Positions 10,239-19,724 are shown, numbered from the stretch's first letter. The stretch: 64,000 nt of DNA from Pedobacter kyonggii (GCF_004310665.1 NZ_SIXF01000003.1:1087-65086); one strand, 5' to 3'. The notes: a model not told the origin generated them from the letters alone. Program-made: numbers and translations.

Positions 10239-10664
10239 TTATCTATAAAGCCTAAGAATCATCTTTTTGTAATTAATAACGGCCTTATATTGCATTAATA
10301 TATCTCCACCAATAATACTCATGATAGGTGGGTGGCCAAACTGTTGGTAGGTTTCGCTAACCGATTGCAGATCGAAAGCCACGGTTTCGTAGTTTTTGAT
10401 CTTTAACGATCCGATTTTTACCTCAGGAATAGTTGCTTGAATGGTGGTTGTGGTAGTAAAAAGGGTAGCAGCGTTAATCTCATCAGATACTTGCAGTGTT
10501 TCTGATAAATGTTGTTCGATTAATGATTTATCGAAAACACTCCGCGATGCACCAGTATCTAAAACAGCAAAATGTTTTTCCTTAAAAACAACAACTTCCA
10601 CCAAAAGGTGGAAGCCGTCATCTTGTAAGTTTATTAGTTTTAGTGGGATTGAAATTGATCTCAT
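10239..10664 (-). CDS. Retropepsin-like aspartyl protease-domain protein
   Basis: A 141-residue single-domain protein. FAVLDTGASRSVFDKSLI contains the catalytic DTGAS (Asp36), and the C-terminal SIIGGDILMQYKAVINYKKM is the ILGxD-like second hallmark of clan AA proteases. No signal peptide, so it is probably cytoplasmic. Retropepsin-type enzymes of this size act as homodimers with one Asp per subunit. No substrate is known and no neighbour gives a clue. Confidence 0.75.
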   Translation of the reverse strand: MRSISIPLKLINLQDDGFHLLVEVVVFKEKHFAVLDTGASRSVFDKSLIEQHLSETLQVSDEINAATLFTTTTTIQATIPEVKIGSLKIKNYETVAFDLQSVSETYQQFGHPPIMSIIGGDILMQYKAVINYKKMILRLYR

Positions 10665-10729
10665 TGTGTATTGATGTCTACTGCCCTTCGACTACGCTTA
10701 GGGTGACAATTTATTTAAGTGTAAAAAAA

Positions 10730-10800
10730 ATGCCGCGGAAATACGAAGTACACGAATGATAAATCTATTCCGCGCTTCTGTGTTTCCGTGGCAAAAAAAT
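10730..10800. repeat. Dispersed imperfect palindrome (CTGTGTTTCCGTGGC type)
   Basis: GCCGCGGAAATACGAAG at the left and CTTCTGTGTTTCCGTGGC at the right are imperfect inverted arms around a short AT-rich core. Similar word pairs (CACAGA...TCTGTG) occur at 35628-35696 and 49195-49273. Confidence 0.5.
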
Positions 10801-10842
10801 GATTGTATGTTTCTGTGTCAAAAAATAATGATGTAATTAGTA

Positions 10843-11781
10843 TTAAATCAATTTCATTTCTGCCAATACACTGTTCATATTTCTTACGGCATCGGCACTT
10901 TTGTTAAATGCGGCCTGCTCATCCTCGGTTAATCTAAAATCGATGATTTTTTCCCAACCATTACGACCAATAATTACTGGTACACCTAAACAAATGTCTT
11001 CCTGTCCGTATTCTCCTTCAAGAGAAACACAGCAGGTAAACAGTTTTTTTTCATCCCGCAAAATGGCTTCAACCAATGCTGCGCCTGCTGCTCCTGGGGC
11101 ATACCAGGCCGAAGTTCCGATCAGGCCAGTTAAAGTAGCACCACCAACCATGGTATCAGCTGCAACTTTATCAAGCGTAGCTTTATCCAATAAATTGCTT
11201 ACCGGTAAACTTTGGTAGGTAGCTAAACGGGTTAAAGGAATCATGGTAGTATCGCCATGGCCTCCAATTACAAAGCCCTGCAAATCGTTCGGGTTGCAAT
11301 TTAAAGCCTGCGATAAATAAAATTTGAAACGGGAGCTATCTAACGTTCCGCCCATACCGATAATACGGTTTTTAGGCAGACCCAAGGATTTTAATGCAAG
11401 GTAAGTCATGGTATCCATCGGATTACTGATCACGATGAAAATGGCTTCCGGAGAGAATTTTAAAATATTTTCGGCAACACCTTTAACAATACCCGCATTA
11501 ATGCCGATGAGTTCTTCTCTGGTCATCCCTGGTTTGCGGGGCAAGCCTGAGGTAATTACCACCACATCAGAGCCGGCAGTTTTGCTGTAATCGCCAGTTA
11601 CACCGGTAATTTTGGTGTCGAAACCCAAAAGGGTAGCAGTTTGCATCATGTCGATCGCTTTGCCTTCGGCAAAACCTTCTTTAATATCTAACAGGACAAG
11701 TTCGTTCGCTAATTCTTTGCGGGCAATATTATCTGCACAAGTGGCACCAACTGCGCCTGCGCCAACAACCGTTACTTTCAT
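10843..11781 (-). CDS. mdh: Malate dehydrogenase
   Basis: A 312-residue NAD-dependent enzyme of the tricarboxylic acid cycle (LDH-like MDH). The start is the ATG at 11781 (MKVTVVGAGAVGATCAD); the open frame runs further upstream but lacks family similarity. Visible landmarks are the Rossmann GAGAVG, TSGLPRKPGMTREEL with the malate-specifying Arg, SNPMDTMTYLAL, and VIGGHGDTTMIPL with the catalytic His. The length is typical. It stands alone; a TACCTTCG promoter-like box lies about 40 bases upstream. Confidence 0.95.
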   Translation of the reverse strand: MKVTVVGAGAVGATCADNIARKELANELVLLDIKEGFAEGKAIDMMQTATLLGFDTKITGVTGDYSKTAGSDVVVITSGLPRKPGMTREELIGINAGIVKGVAENILKFSPEAIFIVISNPMDTMTYLALKSLGLPKNRIIGMGGTLDSSRFKFYLSQALNCNPNDLQGFVIGGHGDTTMIPLTRLATYQSLPVSNLLDKATLDKVAADTMVGGATLTGLIGTSAWYAPGAAGAALVEAILRDEKKLFTCCVSLEGEYGQEDICLGVPVIIGRNGWEKIIDFRLTEDEQAAFNKSADAVRNMNSVLAEMKLI

Positions 11782-11821
11782 ATATTTTATTTTAATGGTT
11801 TGCGTATCGTTCAATATTAAT

Positions 11822-11829
11822 CGAAGGTA
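11822..11829 (-). promoter_or_regulatory. Possible mdh promoter, -7 element
   Basis: On the minus strand TACCTTCG is one mismatch from TAnnTTTG, about 40 bases before the mdh ATG. Confidence 0.35.
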
Positions 11830-12120
11830 GAAATAAATATAAGGTTTAAAAATCCTTTTCAAAACTTTATAATTTGATGATGGTTTACTTAATAAGTTCG
11901 AAAGCAGTAGTATTAAAGCAAAGGTCAATTATGGAAAACAAGCTAATTTCAAATATCGATTATAGAGCCTTTAAAGGTAAAAATGTAACGGAATTAATAA
12001 GATAGAGCGTTTTAGCTTTTCCTTTGCTGTCATTCTGAGCGCAGCGAAGAATCTTATCGTTACCTTGTAGGATGTATTGATTGTTTTTTGAAAATGTACG
12101 TTCAGGTTTTCATAGGCGAG

Positions 12121-12190
12121 TTCAGTCCCGCTCTTTGCTAAATTCCGATGAAAAAATCGGAATACCGCTTTCGATCGGGTTTAGGTGCTG
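12121..12190 (-). repeat. Dispersed AAACCCGAT-type repeat, copy
   Basis: Reads CAGTCCCGCT...ACCGCTTTCGATCGGGTTTAG on the plus strand, the reverse orientation of the copies at 13187 and 27593, with an internal hairpin TTCCGAT/ATCGGAA. Confidence 0.6.
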
Positions 12191-12290
12191 CCAATTGTGC
12201 TGCTATCCTGGGCTGAAAACCCTATGAAGATTGTCTCACCCTTAGGGCATTACCCATTAAACCTACCAGGTTACAAAACCTGATAGTTTT

Positions 12291-12986
12291 TTAGTTAGAT
12301 GGTTTTATAATTTTCTTGATCTCGTCTAGCGTATATACTTTATAAACAAAACCAAATCGCTTGGTGTTCTCTTCAACTGTTGTATCAAAACCAGCTTTCT
12401 TACGTCTTTGGTTTACGTTTTTAGCATCTTTAATAGGAATAACATATTCGAAAAACTCTTTTTTCCCTGTTTTAGGATTGGTAATCTGCATAGAATAAAC
12501 CTGTGTTCCATAAATCTGTTCTTTCCCTTCGTTACTAAGCTTTCTATCCAACATCATTGCAGTATATTTAAACGGTAGTTCACCTTTTTTGCACGCCTTT
12601 TTAATGAGCGGGTAGTATTTAGGAATAATACTAGAGTTATGCTGTATTACATAAAATACTGAAGTATTTGTTGGTTCGCCTACCAGGGTTTTTCCAGGAT
12701 AGCCATATTTTGCAATAATGGCTTCAACTTTTTTAAGATGAATGGAGTCTATTTCTTTCATTATTTTCCATTGATTTTTCTTGAGCATCTCTTTCGAAGA
12801 ATTAAATAATGCTGCAATGGTATCTTTTCTTTTTTCGGAGGTTTCAGTATCACCAAATTCTCTGATGCCTTGATCGTGTTGTAAAATAGAATCTAGCTGC
12901 TTTTTTAATTCTATATTAATCTGCTGTTGTGCAGATACAATTGAGACGGTTCCCAAAATAAAAAGAAAAAGTAAAATGAATTTCAT
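12291..12986 (-). CDS. DUF6624-like secreted protein
   Basis: A 231-residue protein from the ATG at 12986. The first 20 residues (MKFILLFLFILGTVSIVSAQ) are a clear signal peptide cut after SAQ; the longer frame upstream would bury it. The mature part holds YGYPGKTLVGEPTNT, a VIQHNS segment, KGELPFKYTAMMLDRK and EQIYGTQVY, which fits the DUF6624 family. That family often shows a conserved QH and a YGTQ motif; its function is unknown. A single gene with no informative neighbours. Confidence 0.7.
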   Translation of the reverse strand: MKFILLFLFILGTVSIVSAQQQINIELKKQLDSILQHDQGIREFGDTETSEKRKDTIAALFNSSKEMLKKNQWKIMKEIDSIHLKKVEAIIAKYGYPGKTLVGEPTNTSVFYVIQHNSSIIPKYYPLIKKACKKGELPFKYTAMMLDRKLSNEGKEQIYGTQVYSMQITNPKTGKKEFFEYVIPIKDAKNVNQRRKKAGFDTTVEENTKRFGFVYKVYTLDEIKKIIKPSN

Positions 12987-13186
12987 AGCGTATCCCGGCA
13001 ATTTTGAATTGTAGTATATTACTAAAATAGTAGTTTTTTGATTGATATCTTTCTTGTTAACCAAGTTTAACTTTATTTAACAAGCTAATATATCCTCCTC
13101 TTTGCAAACAATAACTATTTTAAAGATTTTTTGCATTAGATTTTTTGACTGGGGCTTTTTTAAGTTTTGACTACAGACTTTTGTTT

Positions 13187-13285
13187 TCTAAACCCGATAG
13201 GAGCGAACACGTAGTGCAACGAAGTAAAGCGGAGAGCGGGACTGAAAACCCCGATGAAAAACTGCACCACCATTTCCGAAAAAAT
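13187..13285 (+). repeat. Dispersed AAACCCGAT-type repeat, copy
   Basis: Reads CTAAACCCGATAGGAGCGAA, then AAAGCGGAGAGCGGGACTGA, CCCCGATGAAAA and CATTTCCGAAAAAA. Other copies with the same order of blocks lie at 27593-27692, 33849-33953 and 60759-60864. Confidence 0.7.
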
Positions 13286-13394
13286 AAAAGGGTCAAAAAA
13301 GAATAGGCTTGATAATGTGCTTTAAAAAACCTATCAGGTTTGTCAACTATATTTTTGTTGATAAAATCCTGACAACTTCAACCCTCAAATTCCT

Positions 13395-13402
13395 TATTTT
13401 TG
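13395..13402 (+). promoter_or_regulatory. Probable dnaE promoter, -7 element
   Basis: TATTTTTG fits TAnnTTTG. It overlaps an in-frame TTG at 13400, which therefore cannot be the start codon and supports the ATG at 13448. Confidence 0.55.
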
Positions 13403-13447
13403 AAGAACCGTTATTATTCTGAAACGGTTAATTCTTTACTGCACAAT

Positions 13448-16400
13448 ATGTACTTAATTTTTGATACTGAAACCACTGGTTTGCCACGTAATTATAATGC
13501 ACCCATTACCGATACGGATAATTGGCCGCGTTGTATACAGATTGCATGGCAACTACACGATGAGATGGGGAGATTGGTTGAACATCAGGATTATCTGGTT
13601 AGGCCAGAGGGATTTAATATTCCGTACGATGCGGAACGGATACATGGTATTTCTACCGAACTTGCTGCCGAACAAGGTATCGGTTTCGACGAAATGCTGG
13701 CCAAGTTTAACGAAGTATTAAACAAGGCCAAATTTATTGTAGGCCAGAATGTTGGTTTCGACGTAAACATTATGGGCTGTGAGTTTCACCGTTTTGGTAT
13801 AGCTAACCGTTTGGCCGAGATGCCTGTGCTAGATACCTGTACCGAAGTTACCGCCCAGCTTTTACAATTGCCGGGAGGTAGGGGCGGAAGGTTTAAACTG
13901 CCAACCTTAACCGAGCTACATTCTTATTTGTTTGGCGTTCCTTTTAACGAAGCCCACAACGCAACTGCCGATGTGGAAGCAACTACACGTTGTTTCTTGG
14001 AATTGGTAAAAAGAGAGGTTTTTAAAAAAGAAGAACTACAGGTTGACGTAGAATATTTTCCTCGTTTTAGAGAAGTAAACCCAGCTACGATTGAAGGAGT
14101 TGGTTTAAAACACATCAATTTAAAAGCTGCTTCTGATGAAATCCGCAAGCGTTTACAAAAAGCTGAGGGCGGAGGGATTTCGAAACAGGAGCTCGCAGGA
14201 AACAAGCAGGAACTTGCTGCAGCAACTTTTGTTCATTTACACAACCATACTCAATTTTCTGTATTACAAAGTACCATCAGTATTCCCGATCTGGTAAAAG
14301 CTGCGGCAGCACAAAAAATGCCTGCGGTAGCCATGACCGATCATGCGAATATGATGGGGGCTTTCCACTTTGTAAACCATGTTTTAAACCATAACAAAGC
14401 TGCCGAAGCAAAAAATGCTGCCGCAATTGAGGCGGGCGAGCGCCCAACAGAAGTGGTAATGACACCGATTGTTGGGGTAGAATTTTTTGTTTGTAACAAT
14501 CACTTAGACCGGACCGCAAAAGATAACGGTTACCAGATGGTGCTGTTGGCGAAGAATAAAAAAGGCTATCACAATTTAGCTAAAATGTCTTCTATCGCTT
14601 ATACCAAAGGTTTTTATTACGTTCCACGTGTCGATAGGGAAGTAATTGAACAGTATAAAGATGATATTATTGTTTTATCGGGTAATCTATCCGGAGAGAT
14701 TTCTAACAAAATTTTAAACATGGGCGAAACCCAGGCTGAAGAAGCGCTGATATGGTGGAAGAACATGTTTGGTGACGATTTCTATGTGGAGGTAATGCGT
14801 CACAACCAGGAAGATGAAGACCGTGTAAACGAATCGTTGATTGCGCTGGCTAGAAAGCATGCTGTTAAATTAGTGGCTACCAATAATACCTATTATATTA
14901 ACAAAAAGGATGCAAATGCGCATGATATCTTGCTGTGCGTAAAAGATGGCGAAAAACAGGCAACACCAATTGGCCGTGGTCGCGGTTACCGTTATGGTTT
15001 GCCCAATCAAGAATATTATTTCAAATCTGGTGACGAAATGAAATCGCTTTTTGCTGATTTACCGGAGGCGATTGTAAATATTAAAGAAATTGTAGATAAG
15101 ATCGAAATCTACAAACTTGCCCGGGAAGTACTCTTACCTAAATTCGATATTCCAGACGAATTTTTAGTGGCTGAAGATGAGGCCGATGGAGGAAAACGTG
15201 GGGAAAATAAATTTTTGCGCCACCTTACTTATGAAGGTGCCAAAAAACGTTATGGCGTGTTAACCCCTGAAGTTATCGAGCGTTTAGATTTCGAATTACA
15301 GACCATTGAAAAAACCGGTTACCCGGGTTATTTCCTAATTGTTCAGGATTTTATTGCCGAAGCCCGTCGCAGGGATGTTTCGGTAGGGCCTGGCCGTGGT
15401 TCTGCAGCAGGGTCGGTGGTGGCTTATTGTTTGTGGATCACGAATATCGATCCCATTAAGTACGATCTCCTTTTTGAGCGTTTCTTAAATCCCGATCGTG
15501 TATCCATGCCCGATATTGATATCGATTTTGACGATGAGGGTCGTGGCCGTGTAATGGAATACGTAATTGGCAAATACGGTTCAAGCCAGGTGGCGCAGAT
15601 TATTACTTATGGAACCATGGCTGCCAAATCTTCCATCCGCGATACAGCAAGGGTATTGGATTTGCCACTTTTTGAAGCAGATAAGATTGCCAAGCTGATC
15701 CCGAATATGAAGCTCGCAAAAATCTTCACGCTGGATGAGAAAACATTGAAAGAAGCTTTGCGCCCTGATGAATATGAACGCGTTGTTGAATTGAAAAACC
15801 TTGGCGCATTAAAAGATTTGAGTGCCGAAACCATTCAACAGGCACAGATTTTAGAGGGCTCTTTACGGAACACCGGTATTCATGCCTGCGGAGTAATTAT
15901 TACACCAAGCGATATTACCAATTTCGTTCCCGTTTCTACCGCAAAAGATTCCGATTTATATGTAACCCAATTTGATAACTCGGTTGTAGAAAGCGCGGGT
16001 TTATTAAAGATGGACTTTTTGGGTTTAAAAACCCTAACCCTGATAAAAGATACCGTAAAACTGGTTAAAAAACGGTTTGGCATCGATCTCGATCCGGATA
16101 ATTTCCCAATTGATGATGTATTAACCTATGAGCTTTTCCAGCGAGGTGAAACCATCGGGATTTTCCAGTACGAGAGTCCGGGCATGCAGAAATACATGAA
16201 AGAGCTGAAACCAACGGTTTTCGACGATTTAATTGCGATGAACGCACTATATCGCCCGGGCCCGATGGAGTATATTCCAAGTTTTGTTCGCCGTAAAAAT
16301 GGCGAGGAAAAAATTAAGTACGATTTAGATGCCTGCGAAGAGTATTTGAAAGAAACTTACGGAATTACCGTTTACCAGGAGCAAGTAATGCTTTTGTCGC

Positions 16401-17881
16401 AGAAACTAGCTGGATTTACCAAAGGTGAAGCCGATGTGCTGCGTAAGGCGATGGGTAAGAAACAGAAAGACGTTCTGGATAAAATGAAACCAAAGTTTGT
16501 GAAACAAGCGGCTGAAAAAGGTCACGATGCCACAACTTTAGAAAAAATATGGAAAGATTGGGAAGCATTTGCATCCTACGCCTTCAACAAGTCGCACTCT
16601 ACCTGTTATGCATGGATTGCCTATCAAACGGCATACTTAAAAGCACACTATCCTGCCGAATATATGGCTGCAGTACTGTCCAATAACATGAGTGATATTA
16701 AACAGGTAGCTTTCTTTATGGAAGAGTGTCGCCAGATGAGTGTTACGGTATTAGGCCCCGATGTGAACGAATCTGACCTCAAATTCTCGGTAAATGCCAA
16801 AGGCGAAGTCCGCTTCGGTATGTCGGCAGTAAAGGGTGTGGGTGAAAAGGCGGTAGAAAGTATTATCGAAGAAAGATTGGCAAATGGCCCTTATGGTAAT
16901 GTGTACGATTTCGCTAAGCGATCTAACACCCGCATTGTAAATAAAAAAGCTTACGAGAGTTTTGTTTACAGCGGTGCTTTCGATGCATTTGGAGGGCACA
17001 GGGCGCAGTATTTTTATATCGGCCCGAATGATAAAATGAATGGCATTGAAAAGATTATCAAATATGCCAACGATTTTCAGAATAATGAAAGTACGTCACA
17101 AGCTTCCTTATTCGGTGGCTCGAAAGCAGATCTTATTTTAGAGCCAAGTTTGCCAGTTTCGCCAGAATGGGCATTAATGGACAGGTTAAAGTACGAGAAA
17201 GATGCCATTGGGATTTTCCTTTCTGGCCACCCTTTAGACAATTATAAACTCGAACTCGATAAATTCTGTACCCATGGCGTTAAACAGCTGAGTATCATTA
17301 ATAAGGTACGCATGGGCGATAATAATGAAGAGGTTTTGGCCGAATTCGAAAAGCTGAAAAACCGTGAGCTTTGTGTAGGCGGACTTGTGGTAACCGCATC
17401 ACAAAGGATTACCAAAACGGGTAAGCCATTTGGTACTTTTGTTTTCGAAGATTACGACGATGCGAGTGAAATGGCCCTGTTCGGGGAAGATTTTTTAAAA
17501 TTTAAATCATTTTTAACCGAAGGATATTTCTTGCAGATTAGGGGTAGGGTTGGTGAGCGTTTCGGTAAAGCAGGCGATTGGGAGTTTAAAATTACTGCAA
17601 TTAACTTAATGTCTGAGCTGAGGGATAAATTAGCTAAAAGTTTAACTATCCAGGTGCCAATCGAGCGGGTTAACGATCAACTGATGCGCGAGATCGAAGC
17701 CATATTAGCAGACAATAAGGCAAACTCGGAGCAACAAAACTGCCAACTTAACTTCGCTATTTTTGATCGGGAAAAAGAGATTATGTTGGATATGCCATCA
17801 AAAAATCTTAAAATAAATCCAAACAATAAGTTTTTAGAACAATTACTCGGGCTTAATGTTGTAAATTACAAGTTGAACTAG
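13448..17881 (+). CDS. dnaE: DNA polymerase III alpha subunit with fused DnaQ-type exonuclease
   Basis: A 1477-residue replicative polymerase. Residues 1-200 form a DEDDh exonuclease: FDTETTGLP (Asp6, Glu8), GQNVGFDVNIM and AHNATADVEA. A PHP domain follows (HLHNHTQFSVL, MTDHANMMGAFHF). Next are the palm with PGRGSAAGSVVAY and the catalytic PDIDIDFDD (about 689-693), the fingers (YRPGPMEYIP), a helix-hairpin-helix region and a C-terminal OB fold (LCVGGLVVTASQRITKTGKP). In the PHP domain the usual N-D-x-H of metal-binding versions reads N-N-T-Y (479-482), so that metal site is probably lost and proofreading likely falls to the fused exonuclease. Start chosen at 13448 because the earlier TTG lies in the promoter. 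Confidence 0.95.
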   Translation: MYLIFDTETTGLPRNYNAPITDTDNWPRCIQIAWQLHDEMGRLVEHQDYLVRPEGFNIPYDAERIHGISTELAAEQGIGFDEMLAKFNEVLNKAKFIVGQNVGFDVNIMGCEFHRFGIANRLAEMPVLDTCTEVTAQLLQLPGGRGGRFKLPTLTELHSYLFGVPFNEAHNATADVEATTRCFLELVKREVFKKEELQVDVEYFPRFREVNPATIEGVGLKHINLKAASDEIRKRLQKAEGGGISKQELAGNKQELAAATFVHLHNHTQFSVLQSTISIPDLVKAAAAQKMPAVAMTDHANMMGAFHFVNHVLNHNKAAEAKNAAAIEAGERPTEVVMTPIVGVEFFVCNNHLDRTAKDNGYQMVLLAKNKKGYHNLAKMSSIAYTKGFYYVPRVDREVIEQYKDDIIVLSGNLSGEISNKILNMGETQAEEALIWWKNMFGDDFYVEVMRHNQEDEDRVNESLIALARKHAVKLVATNNTYYINKKDANAHDILLCVKDGEKQATPIGRGRGYRYGLPNQEYYFKSGDEMKSLFADLPEAIVNIKEIVDKIEIYKLAREVLLPKFDIPDEFLVAEDEADGGKRGENKFLRHLTYEGAKKRYGVLTPEVIERLDFELQTIEKTGYPGYFLIVQDFIAEARRRDVSVGPGRGSAAGSVVAYCLWITNIDPIKYDLLFERFLNPDRVSMPDIDIDFDDEGRGRVMEYVIGKYGSSQVAQIITYGTMAAKSSIRDTARVLDLPLFEADKIAKLIPNMKLAKIFTLDEKTLKEALRPDEYERVVELKNLGALKDLSAETIQQAQILEGSLRNTGIHACGVIITPSDITNFVPVSTAKDSDLYVTQFDNSVVESAGLLKMDFLGLKTLTLIKDTVKLVKKRFGIDLDPDNFPIDDVLTYELFQRGETIGIFQYESPGMQKYMKELKPTVFDDLIAMNALYRPGPMEYIPSFVRRKNGEEKIKYDLDACEEYLKETYGITVYQEQVMLLSQKLAGFTKGEADVLRKAMGKKQKDVLDKMKPKFVKQAAEKGHDATTLEKIWKDWEAFASYAFNKSHSTCYAWIAYQTAYLKAHYPAEYMAAVLSNNMSDIKQVAFFMEECRQMSVTVLGPDVNESDLKFSVNAKGEVRFGMSAVKGVGEKAVESIIEERLANGPYGNVYDFAKRSNTRIVNKKAYESFVYSGAFDAFGGHRAQYFYIGPNDKMNGIEKIIKYANDFQNNESTSQASLFGGSKADLILEPSLPVSPEWALMDRLKYEKDAIGIFLSGHPLDNYKLELDKFCTHGVKQLSIINKVRMGDNNEEVLAEFEKLKNRELCVGGLVVTASQRITKTGKPFGTFVFEDYDDASEMALFGEDFLKFKSFLTEGYFLQIRGRVGERFGKAGDWEFKITAINLMSELRDKLAKSLTIQVPIERVNDQLMREIEAILADNKANSEQQNCQLNFAIFDREKEIMLDMPSKNLKINPNNKFLEQLLGLNVVNYKLN

Positions 17882-17900
17882 GTATAAGGTGTTCTTGAGG

Positions 17901-17966
17901 CGTCATGCTGAATTTATTTCAGCATCTTAATCGTGATAGACCCTGAAACAAGTTCAGGGTGACGTG
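17901..17966. repeat. Dispersed two-hairpin element (CGTCA type), copy
   Basis: Bounded by CGTCA and TGACG. It contains two hairpins: GCTGAA-tttat-TTCAGC at about 17907-17922, and CCCTGAA-acaag-TTCAGGG at about 17941-17959. It lies just after the dnaE stop and may act as its transcription end. Confidence 0.7.
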
Positions 17967-18011
17967 CGGATAGAAGAGTTTACCTAATGTCAAATTGACA
18001 CTACTAATGGG

Positions 18012-18040
18012 TTGGCATTACAATTGAATACATATATTTG
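18012..18040 (+). promoter_or_regulatory. Probable trxA promoter
   Basis: TTGG (18012-18015) and TATATTTG (18033-18040) are spaced by 17 bases, a good fit to the Bacteroidota -33/-7 pair. The box ends 18 bases before the trxA ATG. Confidence 0.6.
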
Positions 18041-18058
18041 AACATAAAAAAAATAATT

Positions 18059-18379
18059 ATGGCATTAGAAATCACAGATGCAAACTTCGAGGAGCTTGTA
18101 TTAAAATCAGATAAACCCGTATTAGTAGATTTTTGGGCAGAATGGTGTGGCCCTTGTCGCATGGTTGGTCCTGTAGTAGAAGAAATCGCTAAAGAATATG
18201 ATGGTAAAGCGGTAGTTGGAAAAGTAAATGTTGATAACAACCCTCAAATTTCAATGCAGTTTGGTATCCGCAACATCCCTGCTTTATTATACTTTAAAGA
18301 TGGTCAGGTTGTTGACAAACAAGTTGGTGCTGTTCCAAAATCAGTATTAGCAGAAAAACTAAACAAGCAATTGGCTTAG
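18059..18379 (+). CDS. trxA: Thioredoxin
   Basis: A 106-residue thioredoxin that reduces protein disulphides in the cytoplasm. The active site is [10 protein letters not shown], with PVLVDFW before it and the cis-proline in [10 protein letters not shown]. The ATG at 18059 gives the normal length; the in-frame TTG at 18038 lies inside the promoter box. Monocistronic, with its own promoter and terminator. Confidence 0.95.
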   Translation: MALEITDANFEELVLKSDKPVLVDFWAEWCGPCRMVGPVVEEIAKEYDGKAVVGKVNVDNNPQISMQFGIRNIPALLYFKDGQVVDKQVGAVPKSVLAEKLNKQLA

Positions 18380-18430
18380 TTTAAGCTTAAAGCAGAAAAA
18401 CCAAAGCCTAAAGGCTTGTAACATATTTAA

Positions 18431-18464
18431 AACCCAAGTTCATTTGATGAATTTGGGTTTTTTA
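18431..18464 (+). terminator. Terminator of trxA
   Basis: AACCCAAGTTCA pairs with TGAATTTGGGTT, followed by a run of Ts. Confidence 0.8.
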
Positions 18465-18506
18465 TTGCAAACATAATTTTGTTTCTTTAATAAAAAACTA
18501 ACAATC

Positions 18507-19724
18507 ATGTCTATTAACTTATTTAACAATAAAACTTTAGGTGTTTTATTGGCAGGTTTAGCCCTCAATTGTGCAAATATTGCATGTGTATCGGCGCAAA
18601 ACCCTGTTGAAACGAACGAACCATCAGCAGATTATAAGCCAGCATTTGCAGGGCAGACCCGAATTGCGGGCGTAAAGACCAAAACCCCTCTGGATATTAA
18701 GATTATAAATGAAAAGTTGGAAAATCCATGGGCTATTTCAGTTCTTCCGAACGGTGGTTTTCTAATTACACAAAAGCAGGGTACCATGGTGATTCTTACA
18801 CCAGATGGGAAATTAAGTAAAAAAATAACTGGTTTGCCTAAGGTAGATGCTTCTGGACAGGGTGGTTTATTAGATGTAACCTTAGACCCAAACTTTGCTA
18901 AAAATAGAATGATTTATTGGGCCTATTCAGAGCCTCAGGACAAAGGTGTTTTACTGGCTATTGCCAAAGGTAAATTGGCGGCTAATGAAACTACAATAGA
19001 GAACCAAACCATTATTTACCGTGCTACACCAGCATATGGCGGTAAACTTCAATACGGTTCAAGAATTGTTTTCGATAAAAACGGCAATTTATTTGTAAGT
19101 ACAGGAGAACGCTCGGGTAGCGATATCAGAATTCAGGCGCAGTATTTAAATTCTTCTTTGGGTAAAATCTTACACCTTACTACCAATGGTAAAGCTGTGG
19201 CGAACGGACCATTTGCCGGCAAAGCAGATGCAAAACCGGAAATTTATGCCTATGGATTGCGGAATCCAGATGGTTTAGCCATTAATCCTTTAACCGGTGA
19301 TTTATGGGAAGCCGAATTTGGCCCTAAAGGTGGCGATGAGGTGAATATTATTAAACCAGGTAAAAATTATGGCTGGCCAATTATTACCTACGGAACAGAA
19401 TACAGTGGTAAAAAAGTAGGCGATGGTATTCAGCAGAAAGAAGGGATGGAGCAGCCTGTTTACTACTGGAATCCAAGTATTTCGCCAGGCTGTATTGCAT
19501 TTTACAATAGTAACAGCATTGCCGAATGGAAAGGAAATTTATTTGTAGGCGGTTTGGGTGGTTCTCATATTATTAGATTGGTAATAAAAGATGATAAAAT
19601 TGTTGGCGAAGAGCGATTGCTGGAAGGCAAAGGTGAACGTTTCCGCGATATGGTAGAAGGAAAGGATGGAGCGCTTTATTCGGTAACCGATAATGGCCAC
19701 TTGTTTAGAATAGCTAAGAAGTAA
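18507..19724 (+). CDS. PQQ-dependent sugar dehydrogenase homologue (GSDH/YliI type), secreted
   Basis: A 405-residue protein. A signal peptide of about 30 residues ends at VSAQ. The beta-propeller holds PWAISVLPNGGFLITQKQG, GGLLDVTLDPNF, STGERSGSD, YGLRNPDGLAINP, WEAEFGPKGGDEVN and GKNYGWP, all standard for soluble aldose sugar dehydrogenases. The family normally has a catalytic His in an H-(F/Q)-G-x-R motif; here the corresponding run is LQYGSRIVF, with Gln182 in that position. The protein may therefore have altered or no dehydrogenase activity. Single gene, with a terminator at 19746-19780. Confidence 0.8.
   Translation: MSINLFNNKTLGVLLAGLALNCANIACVSAQNPVETNEPSADYKPAFAGQTRIAGVKTKTPLDIKIINEKLENPWAISVLPNGGFLITQKQGTMVILTPDGKLSKKITGLPKVDASGQGGLLDVTLDPNFAKNRMIYWAYSEPQDKGVLLAIAKGKLAANETTIENQTIIYRATPAYGGKLQYGSRIVFDKNGNLFVSTGERSGSDIRIQAQYLNSSLGKILHLTTNGKAVANGPFAGKADAKPEIYAYGLRNPDGLAINPLTGDLWEAEFGPKGGDEVNIIKPGKNYGWPIITYGTEYSGKKVGDGIQQKEGMEQPVYYWNPSISPGCIAFYNSNSIAEWKGNLFVGGLGGSHIIRLVIKDDKIVGEERLLEGKGERFRDMVEGKDGALYSVTDNGHLFRIAKK

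Larger units (their letters stand above)
11782..12290. other. Intergenic region with two dispersed repeats
   Basis: Holds a GTCATTCTGAGCGCAGCGAA repeat at about 12030-12060 and a copy of the AAACCCGAT-type repeat in reverse orientation at 12121-12190, with an internal TTCCGAT...ATCGGAA hairpin. A weak hairpin (ACCAGGTT/AACCTGAT) sits at 12263-12286 against the DUF6624 stop. No gene is supported. Confidence 0.55.
13065..13447. other. Intergenic region upstream of dnaE
   Basis: Contains one copy of the AAACCCGAT-type repeat (13187-13285), a small AACCT/AGGTT hairpin at about 13328-13342, and the dnaE promoter box at 13395. No gene. Confidence 0.6.

Noticed and set aside
10843-11928. A longer start for malate dehydrogenase
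   Set aside because: The extra 49 residues lack MDH similarity and the family start motif begins at the ATG at 11781.
13400-13447. TTG start for dnaE
   Set aside because: It overlaps the TAnnTTTG promoter box; the ATG at 13448 begins exactly at the exonuclease motif.
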